NCBI GenBank assembly: GCA_965249175.1
Contig: OZ252227.1
Coordinates: 5,022,001-5,086,000, forward strand
DNA length: 64,000 bases
Reading direction: 5' to 3'
From: CAZYFH01 sp965249175
GTDB taxonomy: Bacteria > Acidobacteriota > Vicinamibacteria > Vicinamibacterales > UBA8438
Below the pieces are notes generated by a model. It ran no database searches. It saw nothing but the letters and a program-made list of their open reading frames with translations, and was not told the DNA's origin. Position 1 is the stretch's first letter. Every line of letters starts with the position of its first letter. Shown in pieces: positions 18,423 through 27,107 of this stretch. Position numbers and translations under genes: made by a program.

Positions 18423-19468
18423 TAGTGTCCTGTAACAGAAACAAGTAAACGGTTGGCGACCTCGGCGTATCCTTCGATAGGAGGTGCACGTGAGAGGTCC
18501 TGCCCCGGTGACAGTCACAGTGAGTGAAGACGAACGGCAACGGCTCGACTCGTGGGCCCACCGGTCGCGGAGTGCCCCGCAGGTGGCGCGGCGCGCCTGC
18601 ATCATCCTGGCCTGTGCGGCCGGCCGGTCGACGACCGGCATCGCCAGACGCCTCCACGTCTCGCGGACCACCGTGTGCAAGTGGCGCACGCGCTTTCTGC
18701 GCGACCGGCTGGAGGGGTTGATCGACGAACCGCGCCCGGGCACGCCACGGCGGATTACCGATGCGCAGGTGGAGCAGGTGGTGATTGCGACCCTGGAGAC
18801 CACGCCTCGTGGGGCGACGCATTGGAGCACGCGCGATATGGCGAAGGTGACGGGCTTGAGTCACATGACCATCCAGCGCATTTGGCAGGCCTTTGGGTTG
18901 CAGCCGCATCGCAGCGAGACCTTCAAGCTGTCGCCAGACCCGCAGCTGGTCGAGAAGGTGCGCGATATCGTCGGGCTGTACGTCAATCCGCCGGACCATG
19001 CCCTGGTGCTCTGCGTGGACGAGAAGTCGCAGATTCAGGCGTTGGATCGGACGGCCCCCCTGCTTCATCACGGCCCGCCACTACTGGCGCCGCCGCCGCC
19101 GCGACTTCTTGGACTTCATGAATGCCTTCGTGGATCTCTACGACGGCTGGGAGCTGCACATCATCCTCGACAATCTCAACACGCACAAGCCCAAAGAGGA
19201 CCGCTGGCTGCGGCGGCACCCCAACGTCCACTTCCATTACATCCCGACCTACAGCTCCTGGCTCAATCAGGTCGAGATCTGGTTCAGCATCCTGAGTCGC
19301 CGTGCGCTCGCCGGCGCAAGTTTCACTTCGCCCTGGCAGGTGCGCGACGCGATCGACGCGTTTGTGACGGTCTACAATCCCGACGCCACCCCGTTCGAAT
19401 GGACGAAGCACGTCGTGCATCCCAAACGCCCGTCTGACAAGTACGCCAATTTACGCAACTAATTACTA
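18423..19468 (+). mobile_element. IS630-family insertion sequence, decayed
   Basis: The element is bracketed by CTAG at 18422 and 19466. This agrees with the TA target duplication of IS630/Tc1-type elements. The ends are imperfectly inverted: GTGTCCTGTAACAG...GTAAAC on the left, and GTAATTAGTTGCGTAAA when the right end is read inward. It carries one broken transposase gene. Confidence 0.7.
18484..19462 (+). pseudogene. IS630 transposase, frameshifted with probable internal deletion
   Basis: The amino part (helix-turn-helix, GRSTTGIARRLHVSRTTVCKW) and the first catalytic Asp (CVDEKSQIQALDRTAP) are in one frame up to about 19060. The rest, with HIILDNLNTHK (second Asp) and SSWLNQVEIWFSIL (Glu), is in another frame to 19462. 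Between LDRTAP and RRDFLDFMNAF the family normally has some 40 further residues (the RxTHDYxRHG stretch). Very little of this remains, so a deletion as well as a frameshift is likely. It cannot make an active transposase. Confidence 0.82.
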
Positions 19469-19493
19469 GGCCAGTCGATTGCGAGAGTCGTAA

Positions 19494-19501
19494 CGGCTCA
19501 G
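19494..19501. repeat. Target-site duplication of IS66 element, left
   Basis: CGGCTCAG here and at 22036-22043 are identical 8-bp direct repeats. They immediately flank the inverted ends of the IS66 element, and 8 bp is the family's normal duplication length. Confidence 0.85.
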
Positions 19502-19589
19502 GTCTTTGTTTAGCGGGTGACGGCAACAGATCCAAGGAATTGGGCTTGTACAATTTTCGGGGATATGACATAACGCATGCGTACCCGAC

Positions 19590-21016
19590 GAGCATACACG
19601 ACCGACGCGCAACGAACGCGACGAGCTGATCAAGCGCCACCAAGATGAGATTGCCCGCCTGCGTGACGAGTTGGCCCGCGCGACACGCGATCGCGATCGA
19701 TGGAAGCGACGAAGCGAGCGTCTCAAGCACCAACTCGACGCGGCGCGCCGTGCGGGCTTTCGACAGGCCGCCCCGTTTGCGAAGGACTGTCCGCAGGGTC
19801 GCGGCGGGCGACCGGGCCGGCGGGCAGGTACCACCTATGGACGTCGCGGCCGGCGACCGATTCCAGCGCGGGTGGATGAGACCTATGCCGCGCCGCTTCC
19901 CGTGGCGTGCCCGCGCTGTGGTGGGGCGATTCATTTCACTCGCGTCGCGACGCAGTACCAAGAAGACCTGCCCGTCGTCCACCAATCGTGCGGCGGTTCA
20001 ACATTCAGATCGGGTGCTGCGTCGCATGCCGGCACCGCGTGCAGGGCCGGCACCCGCTGCAAACCTCCGACGCCTTGGGCGCGGCCGGCGTGCAGCTCGG
20101 TCCTGGCGCCGTGACGTTGACGGTCCTGTTGCACAAACACGTTGGCGTGCCGCTGGAGAAGATCGCGACGCTGCTGCAGGACCGGTTCGGGCTGACGGTC
20201 ACGCCGGGAGGACTTGCTCAAGTCTTGCATCGCGCGGCCCGGGTAGCGGCGCCCACGTACGCGGCTCTCTGCGCTCAGATCCGGGGGAGTCCCGTCGTCA
20301 GTCCGGATGAAACCGGCTGGCGCGTTGGTGCCGTGTTGCACTGGCTGTGGGCGTTCGCGACACCTGAGACCACCGTGTATGCGATCCGCCCCGGGCGTAG
20401 CTTTGACGATGCGGCCACGATCCTGGGCGCGGACTTCGCCGGTGTGCTGGTCCGCGACGGATGGGCGCCCTATCGCCGCTTCACCGGCGCGCTGCACCAG
20501 AGCTGTCTGGCGCATCTGTTCCGCCGGTGTCGCACGCTCCGGGCCGACCATCCGCGGAGCCCTTGGGCAGCCCGCGTGCAGGCCGGGCTCACCGACGCCC
20601 TCGCGCTCCGCGATCGGCGGGATGCGCACGCGATCACCGAGCAGGGCCTCGCTGGGGCCCGCGGGCGCTTGCTTGCCCGACTGGGCCGGCTCATCGACGC
20701 GGCGCCCGCCCTGCCGGCGGCCCAACGCTTCGCCCGGCATCTCGACCGCGAGTTCCCGGCTGTGCTCGCCTTCTTGTGGGCCCCCGACGTCGACGCGACC
20801 AACTGGCGCGCCGAACACGCCATCCGCCCCGCCGTCGTCAATCGCAAGATCTGTGGCGGGAATCGGACGCCCCGCGGCGCACGGACCCAACAGATCCTCG
20901 CGAGTGTGGTCCGCACCGCGCGTCAACGCCATGTCGACCTCGACGACCTCTTCACCTCGCTGCTGCGGGCGCCGCGGTCGATGGTCCCCGCGGCGTTTCG
21001 CCTCCCGACGCTGTAG
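19590..21016 (+). pseudogene. IS66 transposase (TnpC-type), one frameshift
   Basis: A coiled-coil and basic amino end (DRWKRRSERLKHQLDAARRAG), the zinc-finger-like CPRCGGAIHFTRVATQYQ, then a shift of frame near 19990. After it come CVACRHRVQGRHPLQ, the DDE core with SPDETGWRVGAVLHWLWAF (first Asp), VLVRDGWAPYRRF (second Asp) and DVDATNWRAEHAIRPAVVNRK (Glu), and a complete carboxy end at 21016. The exact start is unclear; the reading frame is open from about 19590. Apart from the frameshift the gene looks complete, so the inactivation is recent or a base-call error. Confidence 0.87.
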
Positions 21017-21159
21017 GGTCACCTGCGAGACGAAGAGTCTCATGTAGGTGAGACAGATCGGTTGGCCGCACGACTGGCCACCACAGAGGGTGGACTTGGC
21101 CCGTTTCCCAACGACGACCGGGAAGACGAAGTGGCATGGTCCAACCGTGAGGATTCAGC

Positions 21160-22027
21160 ATGGCTGCGAAGATTACAAGGCTGCCCCAGCCGGCCAGCCC
21201 CACGATCGAGCAGGTGTTCGATGAGTTCCTGGGTGACCAGCGGAGGCGGCTGAGGCCACGGACGCTGTCGAAGTACGAGGATGTGCTGGGCCTGCTGAGG
21301 GACCATCTGAACGGATACGCATACCAGAGCCTGTCGACGGCTGAAGCCGCCCTGTTCGACAGGTACTACAACGCACCCGGGGACAAGCACCTGGAATTCT
21401 GCCAACTCTTCGGACCGGACAAGATCGTCGCGAACCTGGGGGGATTCCTCGGGTACTTCATGATCCGCAAGGTCGTGGCCGGGCAGGACCTTAAGCGGGC
21501 GGCGGGCACGGTCACGAAGAAGCTCTCGACGTGGCTCGCCCGCGCAGGGGCACGTCGCCGAGGACGAAGCTCAAGAGGGGACAGATCTCGGCGCGGCGGC
21601 CGCCCGGGATCTGCCCAAGGCCGAGCGGGCAGCCCGGATTCTGTACGACGCCACCACTGACCTCGCCCTTGGCTCGCACGACCTGGGCGACGACGTTCTG
21701 GATTTCGATCACCGCACCATCACCAAGGTTGAAGCGGGAAGACTTTGGCTCGAGGGCTTTGAGAGAGGGACGCGGCGTTCCTACGGTCCTATCCTCGTTC
21801 CAATCGCAGCGACGAAGCTGCTCCGCAAAGGATGGGACCTCAGCTGCGCCCTCGGCCGCGTGGACGGGACATGGCGAATCGTCGAAGTGGCGAACGTCTA
21901 CCCCGTGTATCTGCTTCCTCTCCCCTTCGTTGAGAGGGCTACGCACGTCGCACCCCGCCGGCGGCAGCCGCCTTCCGCGGCACCTCCACAGACTCAAGCG
22001 CACGATCATTTGTCGGTGACCCGCTAA
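21160..22027 (+). pseudogene. IS66 passenger gene, conserved protein of unknown function, one frameshift
   Basis: The gene starts with ATG 21160 with GAGG nine bases upstream. Frame one gives MAAKITRLPQPASPTIEQVF, RLRPRTLSKYEDVLGLLRDH and GGFLGYFMIRKVVAGQDLKRA up to WLARAG. One extra base near 21543-21549 shifts the frame. The continuation reads GHVAEDEAQEGTDLGAAAA, AARILYDATTDLALG, GPILVPIAATKLLRKGWDLS and GRVDGTWRIVEVANVYP, ending at TAA 22025-22027 inside the right inverted repeat. The first 60 residues look like the SAM-like core-binding domain of tyrosine integrases, but there is no catalytic domain. I recall this as a recurring uncharacterised bacterial protein. Its role in the element is unknown. 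Confidence 0.72.
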
Positions 22028-22035
22028 ACAAAGAC

Positions 22036-22142
22036 CGGCTCAGATACTTGTTTGCGAGACACGAGAATCGGGAGAAACAGAACTCGTCAAACTCTGCTAT
22101 TTGCTGCTCGGTCAATTCAGTCTCAGAAATGAGGTTCCTCAC
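22036..22142 (-). pseudogene. Small ORF split by the IS66 insertion (5' part)
   Basis: The frame starts with GTG 22142 and reads VRNLISETELTEQQIAEFDE up to the target duplication. Joining it to the far side of the IS66 element (19493 downwards) continues in frame as SRYDSRNRLA and ends at TAG beside the IS630 end, about 44 codons in all. No family is recognised. It may be the start of a gene cut short earlier. Confidence 0.4.
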
Positions 22143-22144
22143 AC

Positions 22145-22257
22145 GAATTTATGCACGGTCTGGGGTGACGGGGGTTGGCCAGGCAATGGTACAGATTCCG
22201 GATGTAGTTCTTGGCGGTACGGAATCCATACGCCTTGTGGATAGGGAGTAAACTGGT
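22145..22257 (-). pseudogene. Possible transposase C-terminal remnant
   Basis: The frame reads IHKAYGFRTAKNYIRNLYHC, which resembles the terminal helix region (YGFR-x-NY-R) of ISL3-like transposases, and stops soon after. Only about 35 residues remain. The rest of 22044-22360 shows nothing else I can name. Confidence 0.35.
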
Positions 22258-22369
22258 TACCGGGTCTGACCCTCCATACCGAACATTCCTGACTTGTACA
22301 GTGTGGCGGAATCTGGCATAACCTCGATGTGCCGGATCGCTCCGACCCCGTCGGTGAGCTTGAACGACA

Positions 22370-22816
22370 AACGATCGGTTACGGCGGGACCTGGAGCGGA
22401 CGAAACGGGAGCGTGCCCGGTTGGAACACGAGCGTGACCGGCTGGAGCGCGAGCGCGACCGGCTTCGCCGCGCAAACGAGCGACTGAAGCACGAGCTCGA
22501 CGTGGCTCGCCGGGCGGGCACACGCCAAGCGGCGCCCTTCTCGAAGGGCCCGCCGGCGCCGCGGCGCTGCGGGCGCCGCGCCGGACTGCGCCATGGCCGC
22601 CATCGGCATCGGCCAGCACCCGCGCGCAGCGACGACGTCATCGCGGTGCCGGTGCCAATGACGTGTCCACACTGTACCGGCGCGGTCGCCCCGACGCGAG
22701 TGGCGGTGCAGTATCAGGAAGACGTGGCTGTGGTGGCGCCACGTGTGCGGCAGTTCGACGTCGAGATCGGCCGGTGCGCCGTGTGTGGCCGGCGCGTGCA
22801 GGGCCGCCACCCATGA
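22370..22816 (+). pseudogene. IS66 transposase 5' fragment
   Basis: A heptad-rich basic start (RLEHERDRLERERDRLRRAN, ERLKHELDVARRAGTRQAAP) and the cysteine segments CPHCTGAVAPTRVAVQYQED and CAVCGRRVQGRHP are clearly homologous to the transposase at 19.6-21 kb. They end at TGA 22814-22816 with the whole DDE core missing. It abuts a truncated methyltransferase gene, so the junction marks a deletion. It is a different IS66 copy from the neighbouring one. Confidence 0.8.
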
Positions 22817-22837
22817 TTCGACGGCGTAGGCACCCCG

Positions 22838-23330
22838 GTGGGCGAGTTCGATCGAAAGACCTTGTGCGCAGCCGTGCGGGCCACGAAGCCGAACATCGTC
22901 GTCGAAACCGGCATAGCGGGCGGAGCATCGTCGACATTCGTGTTGGCCGCGCTCGAGAAGAATGGCCGTGAGTATATGCATTCCATCGATCATTCGGACA
23001 CGTCCGAGAACGTCGGGATCCTGATCCCCGAGGAACTGCGCAGCAGGAACAAGCTTCATTCTGGGGACAGTCTCGCGCTGCTGCCATCCCTACTCCCCGA
23101 GATCGGCCCGATCGATTTCTTCATCCACGACAGTCACCACTCGTACGACCACATGATGGCCGAGTATGAGTTGGCGCTCCAGCACCTACGACCCGGAGGC
23201 GTGATCGCTTCACGACGTGCTGTATTGCAACGCTTGGGAGCACTTTGTGAGGAAACACCGAATCAGTCGCGTTCAAGATGTCAGGAATTTTGGCTTGTGC
23301 GTCGTCGATCTGCCCATTCGCGATCGCTGA
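22838..23330 (+). pseudogene. Class I SAM methyltransferase remnant, frameshifted
   Basis: The GTG at 22838 opens MGEFDRKTLCAAVRATKPNI, then VVETGIAGGASSTFVLAALE (SAM motif I), IDFFIHDSHHSYDHMMAEYE and LRPGGVIAS. An extra base near 23208 moves the sense into the next frame, HDVLYCNAWEHFVRKHRISR, ending at TGA 23328-23330. The amino end is probably cut by the IS66 fragment, since a stop lies 24 bp upstream. It was likely a glycan-modifying methyltransferase of the Methyltransf_24 type. Confidence 0.72.
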
Positions 23331-23348
23331 GTCGAAGCGCTGAGCCAG

Positions 23349-24638
23349 TCAGCGGTCAGGCCGTGCGGCGTCATCGGTTGAGCTAGTCATATCGACATCG
23401 ATTCCTCGGACACCGAGATGTCGCGCGTATAGCGTTTCGATCGCGTCGACCATGCGATACATGTCGAACTCGACTACCCGTGCGCGCCCTGCCTCGCCCA
23501 TTGCTCGCGCGCGTTCTGGATCGCGCAGGAGCGCCGCCAGCGCGGCGCCGAGCGCGGCAGGATCGCGCGGTGGAACAAGAATGCCAGTCTCTCCGTGGAC
23601 GATCGCCTCGGCGCTGCCGTCGATCGCAGTCGCCACGACGGGTAAGCCGGCCGCCATCGCCTGCGGAATGACGCGAGGCAATCCTTCCCACAGAGAGGAG
23701 AGCGCGAGTACATCGGCCGCCGACAAGAGTTCCGGAACGTCGCGTCGGATTCCGGTCAAGATGAGGCGTTCGCCAAGGCCCAACTCGCGGCGTCGTGTCT
23801 CAACGGCGTTGCGCAAGGGACCGTCTCCGACGATCACCACACGTGCGTCATGCACGTCACGAACCAGGCGGGCGACGGCGTCGATGAGGTCGAGCGGGGC
23901 CTTTTGTGGCGTGAGCCGCATCACGCTGATCACGACACGATCGCCCTTCGCGAGACCGAGCTCAGCACGCACCGCCTCCCGCCGCCGCCCTGACGTCCTA
24001 AAGCGCGCGATGTCGATACCACTGCGGATGGTGGTATAGAGACCGGGTTGTCCGATACCCTTTGACAGTCCGCGCTCGGCATCACGGGGGGTCACCGTGA
24101 TGAGCGCGTCGGTGAAGCGGGCACACCAACGTTCGAGCGACACGTAAACGTTGCGGACCAGCGGACGCTGTCGGTCGTTGAAACCCCATCCGTGGACTGT
24201 GTGCACGACCACGGGCACGCGCGCAACGCGCGCGGCCAGCCGTGCAACGATACCGGCCTTGGAGCTGTGCGTGTGGACCACGTCATACTGTCCCCGACGG
24301 AAGACTCGCACCAGCGATAAGAGTGCGATCGAATCCATGAGGGGGTTGACCTGGCGCCGAAGACTCGCGACCAGTCTGGGCTCAACCCCGCAGGTGCGAG
24401 CCTCTGAGACGAGGGACCCTTCGGGACCAAGAGTTGGTCCCAGTATCAGGTCTGACGCAAAACGGCCACGGCGCCGGTGCTCGACAACTGACGCGAGCGT
24501 GTTCTCCTGGGCGCCGCCCACGATGAGACGAGTAATGACGTGGGCCACGCGAGGTCGGCGTGTCGGGTTGCTCAACGGAGACTGCATCCAACGTTCGGCG
24601 TAAGATCGATCGAGTCTGGCGGCGTCCCCGTTTTGCAT
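23349..24638 (-). CDS. Family 4 glycosyltransferase
   Basis: A 429-residue GT-B enzyme. RVAHVITRLIVGGAQENTLAS is the GT4 acceptor loop. VVHTHSSKAGIVARLAARVA and VVHTVHGWGFNDRQRP follow. The donor half has VVISVMRLTPQKAPLDLI, VVIVGDGPLRNAVE and ALSSLWEGLPRVIPQAMAAG (ExxG-type motif). The conserved part starts near residue 29; ATG 24638 or an internal ATG at 24587 could be used. It lies 12 bp downstream of the ABC-like gene and is the last gene of a long minus-strand operon. It converges on the broken methyltransferase. Confidence 0.88.
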   Translation of the reverse strand: MQNGDAARLDRSYAERWMQSPLSNPTRRPRVAHVITRLIVGGAQENTLASVVEHRRRGRFASDLILGPTLGPEGSLVSEARTCGVEPRLVASLRRQVNPLMDSIALLSLVRVFRRGQYDVVHTHSSKAGIVARLAARVARVPVVVHTVHGWGFNDRQRPLVRNVYVSLERWCARFTDALITVTPRDAERGLSKGIGQPGLYTTIRSGIDIARFRTSGRRREAVRAELGLAKGDRVVISVMRLTPQKAPLDLIDAVARLVRDVHDARVVIVGDGPLRNAVETRRRELGLGERLILTGIRRDVPELLSAADVLALSSLWEGLPRVIPQAMAAGLPVVATAIDGSAEAIVHGETGILVPPRDPAALGAALAALLRDPERARAMGEAGRARVVEFDMYRMVDAIETLYARHLGVRGIDVDMTSSTDDAARPDR

Positions 24639-24650
24639 CGGCGCAGAGGC

Positions 24651-26303
24651 CTACGCCTCTTCGTCCTCCTCGTTCTCCATCGACACCCCGACGACACCTG
24701 TCGCGCGCCCTGCCTTGTCGTCCACCCGCGCCCGCACGTCGGCGAACGATGCGAGGGCCATGCGACTCTCCGCCGTCCCAAGCGGAACGCTCGCCTGGAA
24801 TGTGTCGTCGTCGACAACGATGAGATGCCGTTCGCCGAACTTGGCGACCCGGGCTTCGTCGCGGTATACAATGGCCGTCAGGCCGTCGTCATATCGGTCC
24901 AGGAACGCCCGCGCCGCCGGCGGTTCCATCGCGAAGAGCTGTTCGGCCTCCACGAGACGAATCGGGATGTCCTCACCGGCGCACGCCGAGCTGTCGGCGG
25001 GTTGCACCCACGCCGAGGCCAGAGGACGCCCCGTGGCCGACGCACGCGCTTGCACGAACGCCGCCTGCATCAGCTGAGGTCCCGCCACCGCCGCTAACGC
25101 GATGCGGTCTCCGCCGCGGACGCCGACCGACGTCCCGTCCGGAAGCGCCCCCAACGCGACGCTGCTGCCGCGGTCGGCGTGGCCGAGCTGTTCTTCGTCG
25201 ATCCGCCGGCCGCTTTGGATAAACTGGATGAACACGACGAGACGCGAATAGCGCTGACTCACCGTGCCAAAGGTCCGCGGCACCGCGAAGCAGCCGTTGA
25301 CGGCGATGCGCAATCCACCCAGATAAACGATGAAGATCGGCCAGTCGCCGTTACCGGCGATGATGCGGTACGCGAGATACAACGCCGCCAGCGTTCCGAC
25401 CACCGCGACCCCACTCTGAAGCAACACCTTGATGTCGTTCGCGATTCGGCGTCGCCCAATCATCACCTCCGCCAGCGTGACGGCACTGCGCAGCGTCTCT
25501 GGCACGCCAGCCCCAGGCGGCGACTGAAGCAACGCACGCGACTCTTCCGTGAACGCCTTCTTCCCGCGCACCATGCGGTCGGGGATCTTCACTTGCCGCT
25601 TCATCGCGGGATAGAGAAGCGTGCACCACAGTGTCGCCGCGATACCGAGCATCGAGGTTAGCACCGGATCGATCGCCAACAGCGCCACGGCGGCGACGAC
25701 CCCTCCGACCAGCGGCGTCACCGCACTCAGGAGTGCCACGGTGGACGATGAAGCGACTCTGCAGCCGAGGTTTACCTTCGCCAGTCCGCTCTTGAGGACA
25801 ATCCGGCTCGCGTCGGGTGCCCGCGGATCGGGGAGGCGTCTGGCGATCCGGATGACCTCCGTCAGGCGGCGCGCTAAATCCTCCTCGCCGATCCTAATGA
25901 CCGTCCTCTGCGACAGGTAGAGGAACAAAGCGCTCCCGAGAAAGGAGGCGCCCGAGCCAGCGACGACGGTCCCCAGCAGCCACAGGTCTTCTCTCGCGCG
26001 CAGCTCGACTCCGATCGGACCCAGTGACACGACGGCATCGGACTGGGCTTGTGCCGCGTACCAATACAACGCGCCGAGCCCGGCCGCTTGCGCGCCGACG
26101 GAGAGCTGCCCAAGCACAAACACTCTTGCGACCGTCAGTTTGCGCTCCTCGATGCTACGCATCAGCAGCCACACGAGATTCGTCATGTAATTGGCGCCGC
26201 CGCGTATGACGGATCGTCCGATCGTCAGATGTCGCGCGACGGCGTCGCGCAGCCGGCCAAGACTGTGCGAGGGCTTCTCCGTAACGGCTTCGCTTCCTGA
26301 CAT
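24651..26303 (-). CDS. ABC-exporter-like membrane protein lacking ATPase motifs
   Basis: 550 residues. Residues 45-365 have about six hydrophobic segments with the spacing and charged loops of a type I ABC exporter membrane domain (LFLYLSQRTVIRIGEEDLAR, AIDPVLTSMLG). Residues 385-550 align by pattern with a nucleotide-binding domain (VRGGDRIALAAVAGP where VxxGERIALVGPSGSGKST is usual). The Walker A Gly/Lys/Thr, a Walker B Asp and an LSGGQ signature are absent. The end (VYRDEARVAKFGERHLIVVD) resembles the H-loop and last strand of an NBD but lacks the His. It may be a non-ATPase partner or scaffold. It sits 12 bp from both neighbours in the operon. The function is unknown. Confidence 0.6.
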   Translation of the reverse strand: MSGSEAVTEKPSHSLGRLRDAVARHLTIGRSVIRGGANYMTNLVWLLMRSIEERKLTVARVFVLGQLSVGAQAAGLGALYWYAAQAQSDAVVSLGPIGVELRAREDLWLLGTVVAGSGASFLGSALFLYLSQRTVIRIGEEDLARRLTEVIRIARRLPDPRAPDASRIVLKSGLAKVNLGCRVASSSTVALLSAVTPLVGGVVAAVALLAIDPVLTSMLGIAATLWCTLLYPAMKRQVKIPDRMVRGKKAFTEESRALLQSPPGAGVPETLRSAVTLAEVMIGRRRIANDIKVLLQSGVAVVGTLAALYLAYRIIAGNGDWPIFIVYLGGLRIAVNGCFAVPRTFGTVSQRYSRLVVFIQFIQSGRRIDEEQLGHADRGSSVALGALPDGTSVGVRGGDRIALAAVAGPQLMQAAFVQARASATGRPLASAWVQPADSSACAGEDIPIRLVEAEQLFAMEPPAARAFLDRYDDGLTAIVYRDEARVAKFGERHLIVVDDDTFQASVPLGTAESRMALASFADVRARVDDKAGRATGVVGVSMENEEDEEA

Positions 26304-26315
26304 GGCTCGCAGGAC

Positions 26316-27107
26316 TCAGGCGGATGACCGGCGCCAGCTCGCGGCCATCCGGCGCGCCGCGTTGGAGACGTCGCGGAGCGGGGCCGTGATACGCCAACTG
26401 GTCGAGTCGTGGCACGCACGGAGTCGTTGCCGGACTTGCCGCAGCGCCATCGACGCAACCTCGATCGGCACCTTTTCGATCGCCTCCGTGTACCGAAAGA
26501 CCGCATGACTGAGATCGATGTGCTCGAGGCGCTCGAAGCAAGTGGCGTTGGATTCGACGACCGCCTTCTGGCATCGATGTTCGGGAATGCCTGACGTCTT
26601 CCAATAGTCGTAGTCCATGAACACAAGCCGCGTTGTTCCCGGCACCCACGACGGCCCGAATGTCCAGAGAGCGTGAAGGAACGCTTCCGGCATCTTCGCC
26701 GCGTCGTCCACGTACACCGAGATCGGGCCGCCGTCCCACTGCACGCCGAGCAATTCACCTTTGTGATACTCGACAGGCACTCCAAACGGCTCGAGCGTAC
26801 GTCGAACGCGAGGGAGCGTGTCTTCTTCGAACGCGAGGCGCACGCCGCATCCGGCCGCCTTCGTGATCTCGCTCCGATTCGCCTGCCATCGATCGTAGCA
26901 ATGGAGCGCCACCTCTGAGGGGAGTGCTCTCTCTCGAATACCGAGCGCGAGCTGGGCTGTGCCTGCCCCGAGCCAGGTGCCGACCTCGACGATGGAGGTC
27001 CCGGCCGGAGCGTGACGGGCCAGATTCCTCAACACTGGAACGATCTCCCTGCCGCCCATGGACGGGATTCGGTTCGCCATCGCATACAGAACCATGGAGT
27101 CTGTCAT
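26316..27107 (-). CDS. Class I SAM methyltransferase-like protein, IPSMGGR type
   Basis: 263 residues. SIVEVGTWLGAGTAQLALG (residues 39-57) is SAM motif I. ISVYVDDAAKMPEAFLHAL and RLVFMDYDYWKTSG correspond to later acidic motifs of the Methyltransf_24 type. It begins MTDSMVLYAMANRIPSMGG and ends with STSWRITAPLR, a tail often seen on surface-glycan enzymes. A clear paralogue lies at 34.4 kb. It overlaps the upstream GT4 by 4 bp (ATGA), showing translational coupling. It probably O-methylates a glycan residue; whether it is catalytically active is untested. Confidence 0.78.
   Translation of the reverse strand: MTDSMVLYAMANRIPSMGGREIVPVLRNLARHAPAGTSIVEVGTWLGAGTAQLALGIRERALPSEVALHCYDRWQANRSEITKAAGCGVRLAFEEDTLPRVRRTLEPFGVPVEYHKGELLGVQWDGGPISVYVDDAAKMPEAFLHALWTFGPSWVPGTTRLVFMDYDYWKTSGIPEHRCQKAVVESNATCFERLEHIDLSHAVFRYTEAIEKVPIEVASMALRQVRQRLRACHDSTSWRITAPLRDVSNAARRMAASWRRSSA

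Larger units (their letters stand above)
19502..22035 (+). mobile_element. IS66-family element with passenger gene and intact ends
   Basis: The 2534-bp element is bounded by perfect 17-bp inverted ends: GTCTTTGTTTAGCGGGT at 19502-19518 and its complement at 22019-22035. Perfect 8-bp direct repeats CGGCTCAG lie directly outside. It encodes an IS66 transposase (TnpC-type) and, 144 bp downstream, a second gene unrelated to known tnpA or tnpB. That gene's stop codon lies inside the right inverted repeat, so the second gene is inside the element. Removing the element rejoins a small minus-strand frame. Both genes have a frameshift. Confidence 0.9.
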
